From: Streptosporangium album | GTDB taxonomy: Bacteria; Actinomycetota; Actinomycetes; Streptosporangiales; Streptosporangiaceae | DNA: 64,000 bases | Direction: 5' to 3' | Assembly: GCF_014203795.1 (NCBI RefSeq) | Contig: NZ_JACHJU010000001.1 | Location: forward strand, 1,674,001-1,738,000 | Shown: positions 16,701 through 25,520 of the stretch, in pieces | Numbering within the stretch: position 1 is the stretch's first letter | How the letters are laid out: every line of letters starts with the position of its first letter | Notes under the pieces: model-generated | Database searches by the model: none | Told to the model about the DNA's origin: nothing | Seen by the model: only the letters and a program-made list of their open reading frames with translations | Made by a program: the position numbers and the translations under genes

Positions 16701-17582
16701 TTGTCCACCGATGACCCGCGCCCCGACGAGGTGCGCACCGACGTGACTCTCCATGCGCCGGCGGCGGAAGCGATCCTGCGCGCCGCGAGCGAGGTGGCGG
16801 GCGTCGAACTCTCCAACCCCGCCGACCTGGGCGGCAGCCTGCGCAGCACCGTCCTGCGCTGCCGGACCGCCGAGTCGGTGCACCGGCGCGCCAACCTCGC
16901 GCGGTTGTGGGCCGGCTACGGCAGGGGCACGCCGTCCTGGGAGGAGGATCCGTGGCTCGCACGGACCACCGCCGGCCTGCTCACCCTACTCCCCGAAGCC
17001 GGAATCGCGGCGCCACCGGAACTGGCCGGGGAGCTGGCACGGATCGAGGCGGTGAGTGAGGACGATTATCCGGCCTTCACCCCGGGCGACACCTGCCCCG
17101 ACAACAACCTGCTCACCCCGGACGGCCTGCGGCTGCTCGACTTCGAGTCCGCGTGCTTCCAGTCGGTCTTCCTGACGGCCGCGTACTGCCGGATGCCCTT
17201 CTCCACCTGCTGGTGCGTCTACAACCTGCCGTCGGAGCCGGCGGAGGAGATCGAGCAGGCCTACCGCGAGGAGGTCGTCGTGGCGTATCCGGCGCTGGCC
17301 GACGACACGGTGTGGCGAGCCGGGATTCGCCAGGCGATCGCCGCCTGGACGGTGAGCACGACGGTGTGGGTGCTACCTCGCGTGGCGGAGGAGGACAGGC
17401 CCATTCACCGGACGCGGCGACCGGTGCCGACGATGCGCCAGGTGCTCCGGCACCGCTGGGAGATGGCGAGCACGCTGGAGGAGTTCCCGGCGTTCGCGGA
17501 GACCATGCGACTGATGCTGAGCAAGGTGGCCGGAGCATGGGACGTGCCCCCCTTGCCGGGGTATCCCGCCTTCGGCGGCTGA
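16701..17582 (+). pseudogene. APH-like phosphotransferase lacking its N-terminal kinase lobe
   Basis: 293 residues from a TTG at 16701 preceded by GAGGAG. The N-terminus (LSNPADLGGSLRSTVLRCRTA) is the first strands of an aminoglycoside/choline-kinase-like fold, but it passes straight to ANLARLWAGYGRGTPSWEED. The segment that should hold the ATP-binding Lys and hinge (about 70-80 residues) is missing. The C-lobe is complete: PGDTCPDNNLLT (Brenner-type loop), LLDFESACF (metal Asp) and a long helical tail. Without the ATP lysine it should not phosphorylate. The frame stays open, so the loss was in-frame. Confidence 0.65.
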
Positions 17583-17722
17583 AGGGCCGGATGACCTGGT
17601 CGCTGGTCGGCGGAATCCGCGGCCTGGTTCGAGCAACACCCGGTTCGCCTGGCCAACGTCCTCACATACCGGTGAGAGAGCGTCCCTCCGACCGCCTCGG
17701 CCGAGCCTGACAGGATCCGAAC

Positions 17723-18292
17723 TCACCGGCGGTGGCCGGCCGACCCGTCCGTCCTGTGCCGCGCTGGTTCCTCGATCGGAAACAGGATCGTGCCGAGCAG
17801 ATGAGCGGTGCGGTCCGGGGTGGCTTCGTTGCCCATCCTGGACAGGATGGCGCCGCTTATCTCGCTGATCAGTCCGGCGAGTTCGTCCTGGTTGAGCCAG
17901 AGCGGGAACTGCCGGTAGGACACCGAGTCGGCGGTCGGGTCGGCGTGCTCCCGGTCGAGGTAGGCGTTGAACTCGGCGAGCAGGGCGGCCATGGCCGCGG
18001 CGAACCCATGACGGTGGTCGTTCAGGGACATCGACGCGGCCGCGTCGGCGTCGATTTTCGCCTGCTCCCGGCGTAGCCGGTAGTGGCGTTCGACGGCGCC
18101 GTGCACGCGCTGTTCGTCGACGACCTCCAGCACTCCCGCCTCGGCCAGCAGGCCGACATGCCGATACACGGTGGTCTTGGGGACATCGGGCAGGCCGGCG
18201 CACAGGTCGGACGTGGTGCGTGTGCGCTCGCCGGACATGGCGTGCACGATGCGCAGCCGGACGGGGTGCAGGAGCAGATCAAGGGTGTCCAT
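17723..18292 (-). CDS. Winged-helix (ArsR-like) transcriptional regulator
   Basis: 189 residues. N-terminal wHTH: LDLLLHPVRLRIVHAMSG, DVPKTTVYRHVGLLAEAGVL and the wing VVDEQRVHGAVERHYRL. The C-terminal part is helical with acidic and aromatic residues (SYRQFPLWLNQDELAGL), suggesting a ligand-binding or dimer domain. Divergent from an alpha/beta hydrolase 135 bp away, which is probably its target. The intergenic DNA contains an imperfect palindrome CCTAAAATTGGG near 18323-18334 that could be its site. Confidence 0.82.
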   Translation of the reverse strand: MDTLDLLLHPVRLRIVHAMSGERTRTTSDLCAGLPDVPKTTVYRHVGLLAEAGVLEVVDEQRVHGAVERHYRLRREQAKIDADAAASMSLNDHRHGFAAAMAALLAEFNAYLDREHADPTADSVSYRQFPLWLNQDELAGLISEISGAILSRMGNEATPDRTAHLLGTILFPIEEPARHRTDGSAGHRR

Positions 18293-18427
18293 CCATCTAC
18301 GATCCCATATCTGGTACCGTTCCTAAAATTGGGAAAACACACGCCTGGCGGCGTGTTGACAAGTGGCGGCCCGAACGGGGGCGCGCTCGTCTACGTCAAG
18401 CCGGCGCCGACAGTGAGGGAGTCAGCG

Positions 18428-19360
18428 ATGCAGCGCCAACCGCCCGGGGTCCGGCCCACGACGCCGACCGAGAGCGCGCCGCCGCTGGGGCGGTACTACG
18501 ACGTGGGGGGCCGGCGGTTGCTGCTGCACCGATCGGGCAGCGGGAGCCCGGCGGTGGTGTTCCTGGCCGGGGGTGGCACCATCGGCCTGGACTACCTGAA
18601 CGTCCAGGAGCGAGCCGCCGAGTTCACCACGAGCGTGCTCTACGACCGGGCCGGAACGGGATGGAGCGACCGGGCCGGGCTGCCGCGCAGCTCCGCAGAG
18701 GTGACCGACGAACTGCGAGAGCTGTTGCGCACCGCCGGTGTGCCCGCCCCCTACCTGCTGGTTGGTCATTCTCTCGGCGGCTTCTACGCACGCCACTACG
18801 CGCGGCGTTTCCCCGACGAGGTGGCGGGCCTGCTCCTGCTGGACCCCGCGCACGAGGACTACAACGCCTATATGCCCCAGCAACTGGTCGAGATCTGGAA
18901 CGCGTGGGACCCCGACCAGACGCTCCCCGACGAGTTGCCCGACGAACTCATCCAGTTCTACCGCGGCCTGTTCGCGCAGGAGATGACGGACTGGCCGGAG
19001 GAGATCCGCGAGCCGCTCATCGAATACCACGTCAGCCTTGAAGGGCTGAAGATCGGCTCCCAAGAGGCGAGCAACCTCGGTCAGCTCAACGACGAGCTCC
19101 GCCAGGCGGGAATGCCCGACGTGCCGCTGATCGTCCTCACCGCCACGGGGATCGACTCGTTCAAGAGGGCGGTGTCCCAGGGCACGCCCGAGTCACTGCT
19201 ACACGAGGAGATCGAAGGCAAGCGGCGGCTCTATACGGCGCTGGCCGAATCGGTTTCGCGCGGCGAGAACCGTCTTGTCGACGACGCCGGACACGTCACC
19301 ATCACCTTCCGCCGTCCCGACGCCGTACTCCAGGCGATCCGCGACCTCCTCGGCAGGTGA
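18428..19360 (+). CDS. Alpha/beta hydrolase
   Basis: 310 residues from an ATG at 18428 (GAGGGAG 6 nt upstream). The nucleophile elbow is LLVGHSLGGFYARHYARRF; VVFLAGGGTIGLDYLN gives the oxyanion segment. The acid is probably in PLIVLTATGID and the His in DDAGHVTIT. No signal peptide. Substrate unknown; the divergent wHTH regulator suggests an inducible esterase, haloperoxidase-like enzyme or lactonase. Confidence 0.85.
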   Translation: MQRQPPGVRPTTPTESAPPLGRYYDVGGRRLLLHRSGSGSPAVVFLAGGGTIGLDYLNVQERAAEFTTSVLYDRAGTGWSDRAGLPRSSAEVTDELRELLRTAGVPAPYLLVGHSLGGFYARHYARRFPDEVAGLLLLDPAHEDYNAYMPQQLVEIWNAWDPDQTLPDELPDELIQFYRGLFAQEMTDWPEEIREPLIEYHVSLEGLKIGSQEASNLGQLNDELRQAGMPDVPLIVLTATGIDSFKRAVSQGTPESLLHEEIEGKRRLYTALAESVSRGENRLVDDAGHVTITFRRPDAVLQAIRDLLGR

Positions 19361-19664
19361 TCACGGAAGGAGGGGTCCCGGTAGTTTCGGCGAAATTTCC
19401 AACGGATACGCAGGTCAGGAGCCCTTCCAAGGTTGGCCCTGGAAGACCGTCCGCCGAGGCTCTGACCAGCATTTCCGTTGCTTTTGCGGCGATTACTACC
19501 GGGACCCCCTGCTCGTCGAGCTGCCGGCACAGGCCACTGGGGTCGGGAGCGTGAAGCGTCCGAGAGCAGGTGCAGCCTGGTTCCAGGCACGAGCCGGTGG
19601 CGTACCAGATGCCGTGGGCCCACCAGATCGTCCACGCCGGGAACGCGCGGCCGACATAGGCCAC
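19302..19664 (-). pseudogene. Small hypothetical protein (WWAHGIWYATG type), probably with altered C-terminus
   Basis: From a GTG at 19664 the minus frame reads AYVGRAFPAWTIWWAHGIWY, then a Cys-rich CLEPGCTCSRTLHAPDPSGL, as in short actinomycete proteins of unknown function that sit next to XRE/TPR regulators. Conserved-looking sequence ends near 19500; the rest of the frame overlaps the 3' end of the hydrolase on the other strand and looks non-native. The adjacent XRE regulator is itself broken, so the pair is probably decayed. Function unknown. Confidence 0.4.
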
Positions 19665-19948
19665 GAGCTCCCCATTGGGCGGCGGGTCCGGCCGTGGGCG
19701 ACGGGGACAGGCACCGCCCGCGCGTGACGCCCCGGCCGGAGCGGGGAAACGGCGGGCGGGCGGACCCTCAGCGGACGCACCGGCACCGCCGCAGGCATCG
19801 GCCCGCACAGCCCGAGCCGCCGCCGGGCGGCCATCCGGGCGCAGACCTGCCTGGGCGTGGGCTGCTCCCACAGGTGATCACGGCGGTGCGGAAGGCTGTG
19901 CGCCTCATGGGCGTAGGAAGATCCCCCTCAGATCGCGGAGGTGCGCTC

Positions 19949-20200
19949 GTGACGGCCGACGACCTACCTGGTTGGGCCCTACGGCTACGCGCCGAACGGC
20001 ACGATCGGCTGTGGAGTCAACGGGAGATGGCCCGCGCGCTCGCCTGGTACGACCGCTCCCACCGCTGGGCCGTGGAGGCCGGAAACGCCGCCCTGGCCGC
20101 CACGACGCTGAACATGCGGGCACATCTGGCATGGAGCGTCGGGGACCCGCAGCGCTGTGTACGGCTGGCCGAGGCGTCTCGCTGGCACGACGGAACCGCA
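19949..20200 (+). pseudogene. XRE-family/TPR regulator reduced by a large internal deletion
   Basis: A GTG at 19949 begins TADDLPGWALRLRAERHDRL, then WSQREMARAL, the N-terminal helix-turn-helix of a common actinomycete XRE regulator. It then jumps to WYDRSHRWAVEAGNAALAAT and MRAHLAWSVGDPQRC, which belongs to the C-terminal TPR region of the same protein type. Several hundred residues between are missing, and the homologous part ends at about RWHDG (20197). The open frame downstream reads through unrelated sequence. 20201-20410 holds nothing recognisable. Confidence 0.6.
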
Positions 20201-20410
20201 GCGGCCTGCCGACTGCGAAAAGTCGTGCGCAGCGATGCTCCGCCGATCCTGACCGGCAGAGCGGTTACCTTCACCGCTTGGGATCAAGCTCTGCACTGGC
20301 GAAGCGACGTAACAACTGGCTTCTGGTTTCGGGGTGCGGAAAACGACAGATGCACAGCCGAGCCGGCTTCCCGCTGTTTCGTCGGCGCATCCTGTACTTT
20401 CGGTCCTTCG

Positions 20411-20848
20411 CGTCAACTCGCCGGTCGGCGCGGCGCGGTAGTAGGTGAGATACGGCGGGCGCAGCCGGGAGCCGAAGAACAGCAGCTCGCCGGTCCCAGG
20501 GCAGATCTTGGGATGGGCGGTCATGGGAGTGTGCAGCGCGCCGTCGAAGGCCAGGGCGAAGCGCGACTCGCCCGGGTGCTCGTACAGCGGGGTCCGCACG
20601 TACCGGTTGCGATACCAGCGGGCCCGGCCGCCATCCAGGGCCACCGCGTGGACCATGCCGTCGCCCGCGAAGTAGTGCGGCGACCAGCCGGTCCGCGGGT
20701 TGGGACCGTTGCGGAGGTACACGCCGTTCAGCTCCTCGGGAACGGCGCCGATCACCTCGGCCGGTTCCAGCGTCATCTCCTCGGTGACCGGTGCATTGTT
20801 CCCCGCCAGGTGGAGGAGGGGCATATCGGCGTTCTGCGCGGTCGTCAT
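20411..20848 (-). pseudogene. Carotenoid cleavage oxygenase, N-terminal fragment
   Basis: From an ATG at 20848 the minus strand gives EELNGVYLRNGPNPRTGWSP, HYFAGDGMVHAVALDGGRAR and FDGALHTPMTAHPKICPGTG, the start of the RPE65/carotenoid oxygenase propeller with the first iron-ligand region (TAHPK). Recognisable sequence ends near GELT at 20411, about 145 residues in, where family members are around 480-500. The remaining three iron-ligand histidines are absent, so it is non-functional. Confidence 0.75.
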
Positions 20849-21006
20849 CTGCTGGGTTCTCCCGTCGTTCGATCCGGCCGCGCCAGGATGTCGGGAAGAT
20901 TCTTGGAGAAACAGTCTTGTTCTTGCCGAGGCCGTCAGCCGCTCGGAGAACGTGCAGCGTACGGCGGTGCGAAGAAGTCCGGCAGCGCCGGACGGTCGGC
21001 CTCCTT

Positions 21007-21044
21007 CTCCCGGAGGAATACCAAAGCCTCCCGGAGGAATACCA
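21007..21044 (+). repeat. Two 17-bp direct repeats upstream of tetR
   Basis: CTCCCGGAGGAATACCA occurs at 21007-21023 and 21028-21044, a 21-bp period (two helical turns). They lie just before the two TetR-like operators and could be a second regulator's binding sites; they also resemble duplicated ribosome-binding sequence. Confidence 0.6.
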
Positions 21045-21054
21045 CAGCCCGTTC

Positions 21055-21088
21055 CTGTCCGATCGGTCAGAACTGTCCGATCGGTCAG
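21055..21088. promoter_or_regulatory. Two tandem operators of the tetR-mmpL operon
   Basis: CTGTCCGATCGGTCAG occurs at 21055-21070 and 21073-21088, an 18-bp period, 13-47 bp upstream of the tetR start. Each has the palindromic core CCGATCGG. Position and form fit autorepression by the downstream TetR protein. Confidence 0.7.
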
Positions 21089-21101
21089 TTATTGTGAGGG
21101 T

Positions 21102-21650
21102 ATGGCCCGTCCTGCTTCCGCTTTGCGCGGTCACATCCTGGAATCGGCGTTGGATCTGTTCGCCACGCGTGGCTACAAGGGCACCTCGCTGCACGACATC
21201 GCTCAAGTCGTGGGCTGTTCGAAGGCGTCCCTGCTCTACCACTTCGTCAGCAAAGACGCGATCCTCACCGAGCTGCTGACCCCTGCCGGCGAAGGACTGG
21301 CCGCGCTGGACGCCCAGCTCTCCAATCCGGAAGGGGAACAGGGCGTGGAAGCGGCCGTGACCGGTTTTGTCGATCTGGCCATGCGGTTCCGGCGCGAGGT
21401 CAAGGTCCTGTTCCAGGACATTCCCGAGCTCACCGGCCACCCGGCTCTGGGTGCTGTGCCCGCTGTCATAGCGCGGCTGATGGCTGCGATGGTGGACGGC
21501 TCAACCGAGTCCAGAGGCCTGGTCACTGCCTACATGGTCATCGGCGCGGTCTCCATCACGTGCGCCAGCGACGTGCCGGTGCCGGACGAGGACATGCGTG
21601 CCGAGCTGATCAGTGGCGCTTTGCGCACGCTCGGCCGCGAACCCCGCTGA
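21102..21650 (+). CDS. TetR family regulator of the MMPL exporter
   Basis: 182 residues, ATG 21102. HTH: LDLFATRGYKGTSLHDIAQV and GCSKASLLYHF, followed by a helical C-terminal domain. The stop is 24 bp before the MMPL start, so the two genes form an operon. Tandem operator-like repeats lie directly upstream. It probably represses the operon until a lipophilic ligand binds. Confidence 0.88.
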   Translation: MARPASALRGHILESALDLFATRGYKGTSLHDIAQVVGCSKASLLYHFVSKDAILTELLTPAGEGLAALDAQLSNPEGEQGVEAAVTGFVDLAMRFRREVKVLFQDIPELTGHPALGAVPAVIARLMAAMVDGSTESRGLVTAYMVIGAVSITCASDVPVPDEDMRAELISGALRTLGREPR

Positions 21651-21674
21651 ACTTCGAGAAAGACATCCACTTTC

Positions 21675-23837
21675 ATGGCTTCTGTGCTGTACCGGCTCGG
21701 CCGGTTCTCCTTCCGCCGTCGGGGACGTGTGCTCGCCGTCTGGCTGCTTATGCTCCTCCTGCTTGCTGGGGCGGCCGCCGTCTTCAGGGGACCCACCAGC
21801 GACAACTTTTCGATGCCCGGCACGGAGTCTCAGCGGGCACTCGACTCCCTGCGCGAACAGTTCCCTCAGGCCAGTGGAGCGACCGGCACCATCGTCCTTG
21901 CCGCGCCTGAAGGGCGGGAGCTGAACAAGGCCGCGGTCGCGGCCATCGTGCGGGAGGCCGAGCGGGTTCCCGGGGCGATCGCCGCCATCGATCCCTTCAA
22001 GGCCGGTTCGATCACCCCCGATGGCCGCTACGCGCTGGTGCAGATCCAGTTCGACACCGTCGCCGACGAGATCACCGCTGCCCAGCGCGCGGCCTACGAG
22101 CAGGTGGGCGCCTCCGCGCAGGGGCTTCGGGTGGAGCACGGCGGTGAGGTCATGAAGGCCGGAGTGGAGATCGGCTCCACTGAGGCGCTCGGTGTCCTGG
22201 TCGCCGCCGTGGTCCTCCTCATCACCTTCGGCTCTCTGGTCGCCGCCGGTATGACGTTGCTGAATGCGCTGATCGGCGTTGCCGCCGGGATGGCCGGGCT
22301 GTTCGCCCTCAGCGGTGTGCTGGAGTTGACCAGCACCGCGCCGATCCTGGCGTTGATGCTGGGGCTGGCCGTGGGGATCGACTACTCGCTGTTCATCACC
22401 TTCCGCTACCGGCAGTACCTCACCGAAGGCGTGGCGGCAGAGGAGGCCGCCGGGCGTGCGATCGGGACCGCGGGTTCGGCCGTGGTCTTCGCCGGTGCCA
22501 CCGTCGTGATCGCCCTGGCCGGCCTTTCCGTGGTCGGCATTCCCTTCCTGAGCGTCATGGGCCTGGCCGCGGCCGGCACCATCACCCTGGCAGTGTTGGT
22601 CGCCCTCACCCTGCTCCCGGCCATGCTCGGCTTCGCCGGCTCCCGCGTCCTGCCTCGCAGGCAGCGCGACGGGCGGGCATCCAGCCCCGGGCGCGAGGGT
22701 TTCGGGTACGGCTGGGGCCGGATCGTCACCCGGCTGCGCGTCCCGATTCTGCTGGTTGGCGTTGTGGGGCTGGGCGCGCTGGCCCTGCCCGTCCAGGACA
22801 TGCGCCTGGCACTGCCCGACGCCGGCACCGCCGCCTCCGGATCGGCGGCCCGCGAGGCCTACGACCTGATCGGCGAGGGATTCGGGCCAGGCTTCAACGG
22901 CCGGCTGATCGCCGTCGTCTCCGGGGACGACGCCCAGGCCACCGGCATGGCCGCCAAGCAGGCCGCGCAGCTGATCGACAGCACCGAAGGCGTGCTCGAC
23001 GTCTCCCCGCCGCAGCCCAATCAGCAGGGCACCACCGCATTGATGACCATCGTTCCCAAGACCGGTCCCACCGACGCGGCCACCGAGCAGACCGTGCACT
23101 CCATACGGGAGCGCCTGGCCGGTATCGACGGTGCCACCGTCGCCCTGACCGGCGCCACCGCCATCGGCATCGACGTGTCAGCCAAACTCGCCGAGGCGAT
23201 GCCCGTCTACCTGCTGCTCGTTGTCGGACTGTCGATCCTGCTGCTGATGCTGGTCTTCCGCTCCCTGCTGGTGCCGCTCAAGGCGGCGCTGGGCTTCCTG
23301 CTCACCGTCGGCGCCACGTTCGGCATCACCGTGGCCATCTTCCAGCAGGGACACCTGGCCGACCTGCTCGGCATCGATGTTCCGGGACCGCTGGTGAGCT
23401 TCCTGCCCATCCTGCTCATTGGAATCTTGTTCGGGCTGGCCATGGACTACGAGGTCTTCCTCGTCTCCCGGATGCGCGAGGACTTCGTGCACGGCGACAG
23501 CCCGCAACAGGCCACCGTCAACGGCCTGGGCCACAACGCCCGCGTCGTCACCGCAGCCGCGCTGATCATGGCGGCCGTGTTCGGCGGATTCGTGTTCATG
23601 CACGATCCGATCATCAAGTCCATCGGCTTCGCGCTGGCTGTCGGCGTGCTCGTCGACGCCTTCATCGTCCGCCTGACCTTGGTGCCTGCCACGATGTTCC
23701 TGCTCGGCCGCGCGGCCTGGTGGCTGCCCCGCCCCGTCGACCGGCTCCTGCCGAACCTCGACATCGAAGGCGAGAACCTGCACACGAACCTGGCCGCCGA
23801 GCAGCGCGACGACGCCAGAGAGGCGATCAAGGTCTGA
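21675..23837 (+). CDS. MMPL/RND-family membrane exporter
   Basis: 720 residues. N-terminal helix (VWLLMLLLLAGAAAVF), periplasmic loop, then two blocks of hydrophobic helices (about 180-330 and 510-690). Conserved motifs: LMLGLAVGIDYSLFITFRYR in the first block and ILFGLAMDYEVFLVSRMRED in the second, with the charged residues of the proton relay. Members export lipids, drugs or polyketides by proton motive force. The size is that of a single-protein actinomycete MMPL. Coupled to the TetR gene just upstream, which suggests inducible export of an antimicrobial or membrane-active compound. Confidence 0.92.
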   Translation: MASVLYRLGRFSFRRRGRVLAVWLLMLLLLAGAAAVFRGPTSDNFSMPGTESQRALDSLREQFPQASGATGTIVLAAPEGRELNKAAVAAIVREAERVPGAIAAIDPFKAGSITPDGRYALVQIQFDTVADEITAAQRAAYEQVGASAQGLRVEHGGEVMKAGVEIGSTEALGVLVAAVVLLITFGSLVAAGMTLLNALIGVAAGMAGLFALSGVLELTSTAPILALMLGLAVGIDYSLFITFRYRQYLTEGVAAEEAAGRAIGTAGSAVVFAGATVVIALAGLSVVGIPFLSVMGLAAAGTITLAVLVALTLLPAMLGFAGSRVLPRRQRDGRASSPGREGFGYGWGRIVTRLRVPILLVGVVGLGALALPVQDMRLALPDAGTAASGSAAREAYDLIGEGFGPGFNGRLIAVVSGDDAQATGMAAKQAAQLIDSTEGVLDVSPPQPNQQGTTALMTIVPKTGPTDAATEQTVHSIRERLAGIDGATVALTGATAIGIDVSAKLAEAMPVYLLLVVGLSILLLMLVFRSLLVPLKAALGFLLTVGATFGITVAIFQQGHLADLLGIDVPGPLVSFLPILLIGILFGLAMDYEVFLVSRMREDFVHGDSPQQATVNGLGHNARVVTAAALIMAAVFGGFVFMHDPIIKSIGFALAVGVLVDAFIVRLTLVPATMFLLGRAAWWLPRPVDRLLPNLDIEGENLHTNLAAEQRDDAREAIKV

Positions 23838-23905
23838 CATCCGATCGAGTGGGCGAAGCGCACGGCGGCTCCGGCGGTCTCGGCACTGCTCTCGGGATCG
23901 GTCCC

Positions 23906-24288
23906 CTACGGGCTCACGCTCTCGGTGGTGCTCTCGACGGTCCCGCCTGCGGCCTCGCGCGGGTAGAGCAGCACGGTCAGCAGCAGGGCCACGGCGCCCG
24001 CCGTCCAGGCGACGGCCGTACCGGCCAGCATGCCGACGCAGAGCGAGACCGAGCCGGCCGCCCCGCCCCTGGAGAGGCCGGGCTTGAGATCGGCGTCCGG
24101 CCCCTCCAGCGCGTGCAGCGCGTCCACGTGCCAGGCCTGGGCGGGACCGCTGGACAGCGCCCGCGCCGTGCCGTACAGCACCATGACGGCGACGAACTGC
24201 CAGGTCTCCCGGGCGAAGGCGAACCAGGTCAGCGCGGCCGCGCTGAAGGCCGCCGCCGCAGCCAGCACCGCCCCCTGGAGATTCTGCG
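23906..24288 (-). pseudogene. MFS transporter fragment
   Basis: The minus frame encodes membrane helices typical of an MFS N-terminal half ([50 protein letters not shown]), about 125 residues where family members have about 400. The first helices and the whole C-terminal half are missing, and the segment before [13 protein letters not shown] is a join. The only start codon lies inside the neighbouring cellulase fragment. Confidence 0.65.
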
Positions 24289-24665
24289 TGGACAACGTCT
24301 CACTCAAGGGCGGCGCCGAGCCCGACGTCTACAAGCCCGACACCGGCCCGCGCGTCCGGGTGAACATGTCCGGCTACCTGCCCAAGGGCCCGAAGAACGC
24401 CACCCTCGTCACCGACGAGACCGAGGCCGTGGGCTGGAAGCTCAGGAAGGGCGCGGAGGTCGTCGCGACCGGGACCAGCATCCCCCGGGGCGTGGACGGC
24501 GGCTCCGGCCAGAACGTGCACGTCATCGACTTCGGCTCGTTCACCACCCCCGGCACCGGCTACACGCTGGAGGCCGACGGCGAGACCAGCCGCCCCTTCG
24601 ACCTCGACGGCGGCTTCTACGAGCGGCTCCGGACCGACGCGCTGAACGGAGCCGTCTGCCGGTAG
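24288..24665 (+). pseudogene. GH9 cellulase fragment (end of CBM plus Ig-like domain)
   Basis: The frame reads [20 protein letters not shown], the last strand of a carbohydrate-binding module and linker, then [20 protein letters not shown] through [19 protein letters not shown], the CelD-type N-terminal Ig-like domain, and finally [12 protein letters not shown], the first residues of the GH9 catalytic barrel, before breaking off (NGAVCR stop). The barrel and signal peptide are lost. With the CBM6 remnant at the left end, this is a second broken plant-polymer gene. Confidence 0.7.
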
Positions 24666-24681
24666 CCCCGAACGGACGGCC

Positions 24682-24761
24682 GCCCCGATCGCGGCCGTCC
24701 CCGATCGCGGCCGTCCCCGGTCGAGGGCGTCCCCGGTCGCGGGCGTCCCCGGTCGCGGGCC
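24682..24761 (+). repeat. Short tandem repeat, 16-bp unit, about five copies
   Basis: Units of the form GTCCCCGGTCGCGGGC (variants GTCCCCGATCGCGGCC and GTCCCCGGTCGAGGGC) follow each other between the GH9 fragment and the cyclodeaminase gene. No coding content seen. It marks the boundary between the debris-rich left part and the intact right part. Confidence 0.7.
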
Positions 24762-24825
24762 GGACCACCCTGCCGTGGGAGGATCTCAAGGGTGCGGTGA
24801 CCCCACGACCGGAGGACGGGCGCTC

Positions 24826-25446
24826 ATGCGCGACGAGAAGATCAGTGACTTCCTGGCCCGGCTCGCCGACCGTGTGCCGGCCCCCGGCGGCGGCGCGTCG
24901 GCGGCCCTGCACGCCGCGCAGGCCGCGGCGCTGCTGGGGATGGTCGCCCGCTACAGCACCGGCGAGAAGTATTCCGAGCACGGGCCGGCCATCGAGCGGA
25001 TCATCGCCCAGACCGACGAACTGCGCGTCCTGGCGCTGCGGCTGGCCGAGGACGACGCGACGGCGTTCACCGCCGTCACCGACGCCTACAAGCTTCCCAA
25101 GGACACCGACGCGGCCAAGGCCGCCCGGTCGGCCGCCATCGCCGCGGCTCTGATCGGCGCGGGCAGGCCCCCCGCCGAGGTCATCGCGGTCGCCCGGGCG
25201 GCCGTCGAACTGGCCGAGGAGCTCCTGCCGATCGGCAACCGCAACGTCGTCACCGACATCGCCGCGGCCACCGAGGCCGCCCGCGCGGCGGCGACCACCG
25301 CCCGGGTGAACGTCGAGATCAACCTCGGCGGCATCAAGGACGACCGGGCCCGCGCCGAGCTGGCCGCCGAGGCCGCCAAGGTCGACGAGATCGCCGCCCG
25401 TGCCGAGCAGGTCACCGCGGCCGTCCGCAAGGAGATCGGCGCGTGA
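24826..25446 (+). CDS. Cyclodeaminase/cyclohydrolase (FtcD C-terminal domain) family protein
   Basis: 206 residues from an ATG at 24826 with GGAGG upstream. FDLARLADRVPAPGGG-like start (ISDFLARLADRVPAPGGGAS), four-helix body and GNRNVVTDIAAATEAARAA are typical of formiminotetrahydrofolate cyclodeaminases. The reaction yields 5,10-methenyl-THF, the substrate side of FolD, whose gene follows 70 bp downstream. The formyltransferase half of FtcD is absent, as in most single-domain bacterial members, so the exact substrate is uncertain. Confidence 0.85.
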   Translation: MRDEKISDFLARLADRVPAPGGGASAALHAAQAAALLGMVARYSTGEKYSEHGPAIERIIAQTDELRVLALRLAEDDATAFTAVTDAYKLPKDTDAAKAARSAAIAAALIGAGRPPAEVIAVARAAVELAEELLPIGNRNVVTDIAAATEAARAAATTARVNVEINLGGIKDDRARAELAAEAAKVDEIAARAEQVTAAVRKEIGA

Positions 25447-25478
25447 GCGTCACAGGCCCGCGGCGAGGAGACCGGCGC

Positions 25479-25520
25479 ATGAGCATGGCGAACCCGCATG
25501 ACAAGGAGATCGGCACGTGA
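25479..25520 (+). CDS. Possible 13-codon leader peptide coupled to folD
   Basis: ATG at 25479 preceded by GAGGAG encodes MSMANPHDKEIGT and stops with TGA at 25518-25520, overlapping the folD GTG (25517-25519) as GTGA. The DNA around its end repeats the end of the cyclodeaminase gene: 25429-25449 and 25503-25523 match at 20 of 21 positions. It may be a duplication by-product or give translational coupling. Confidence 0.4.
   Translation: MSMANPHDKEIGT

Noticed and set aside
20271..21440. Long minus-strand open frame across the tetR promoter
   Set aside because: It covers a carotenoid oxygenase fragment in a different frame and the tetR gene on the other strand, with Arg/Gly/Ala composition typical of GC-rich antisense frames.
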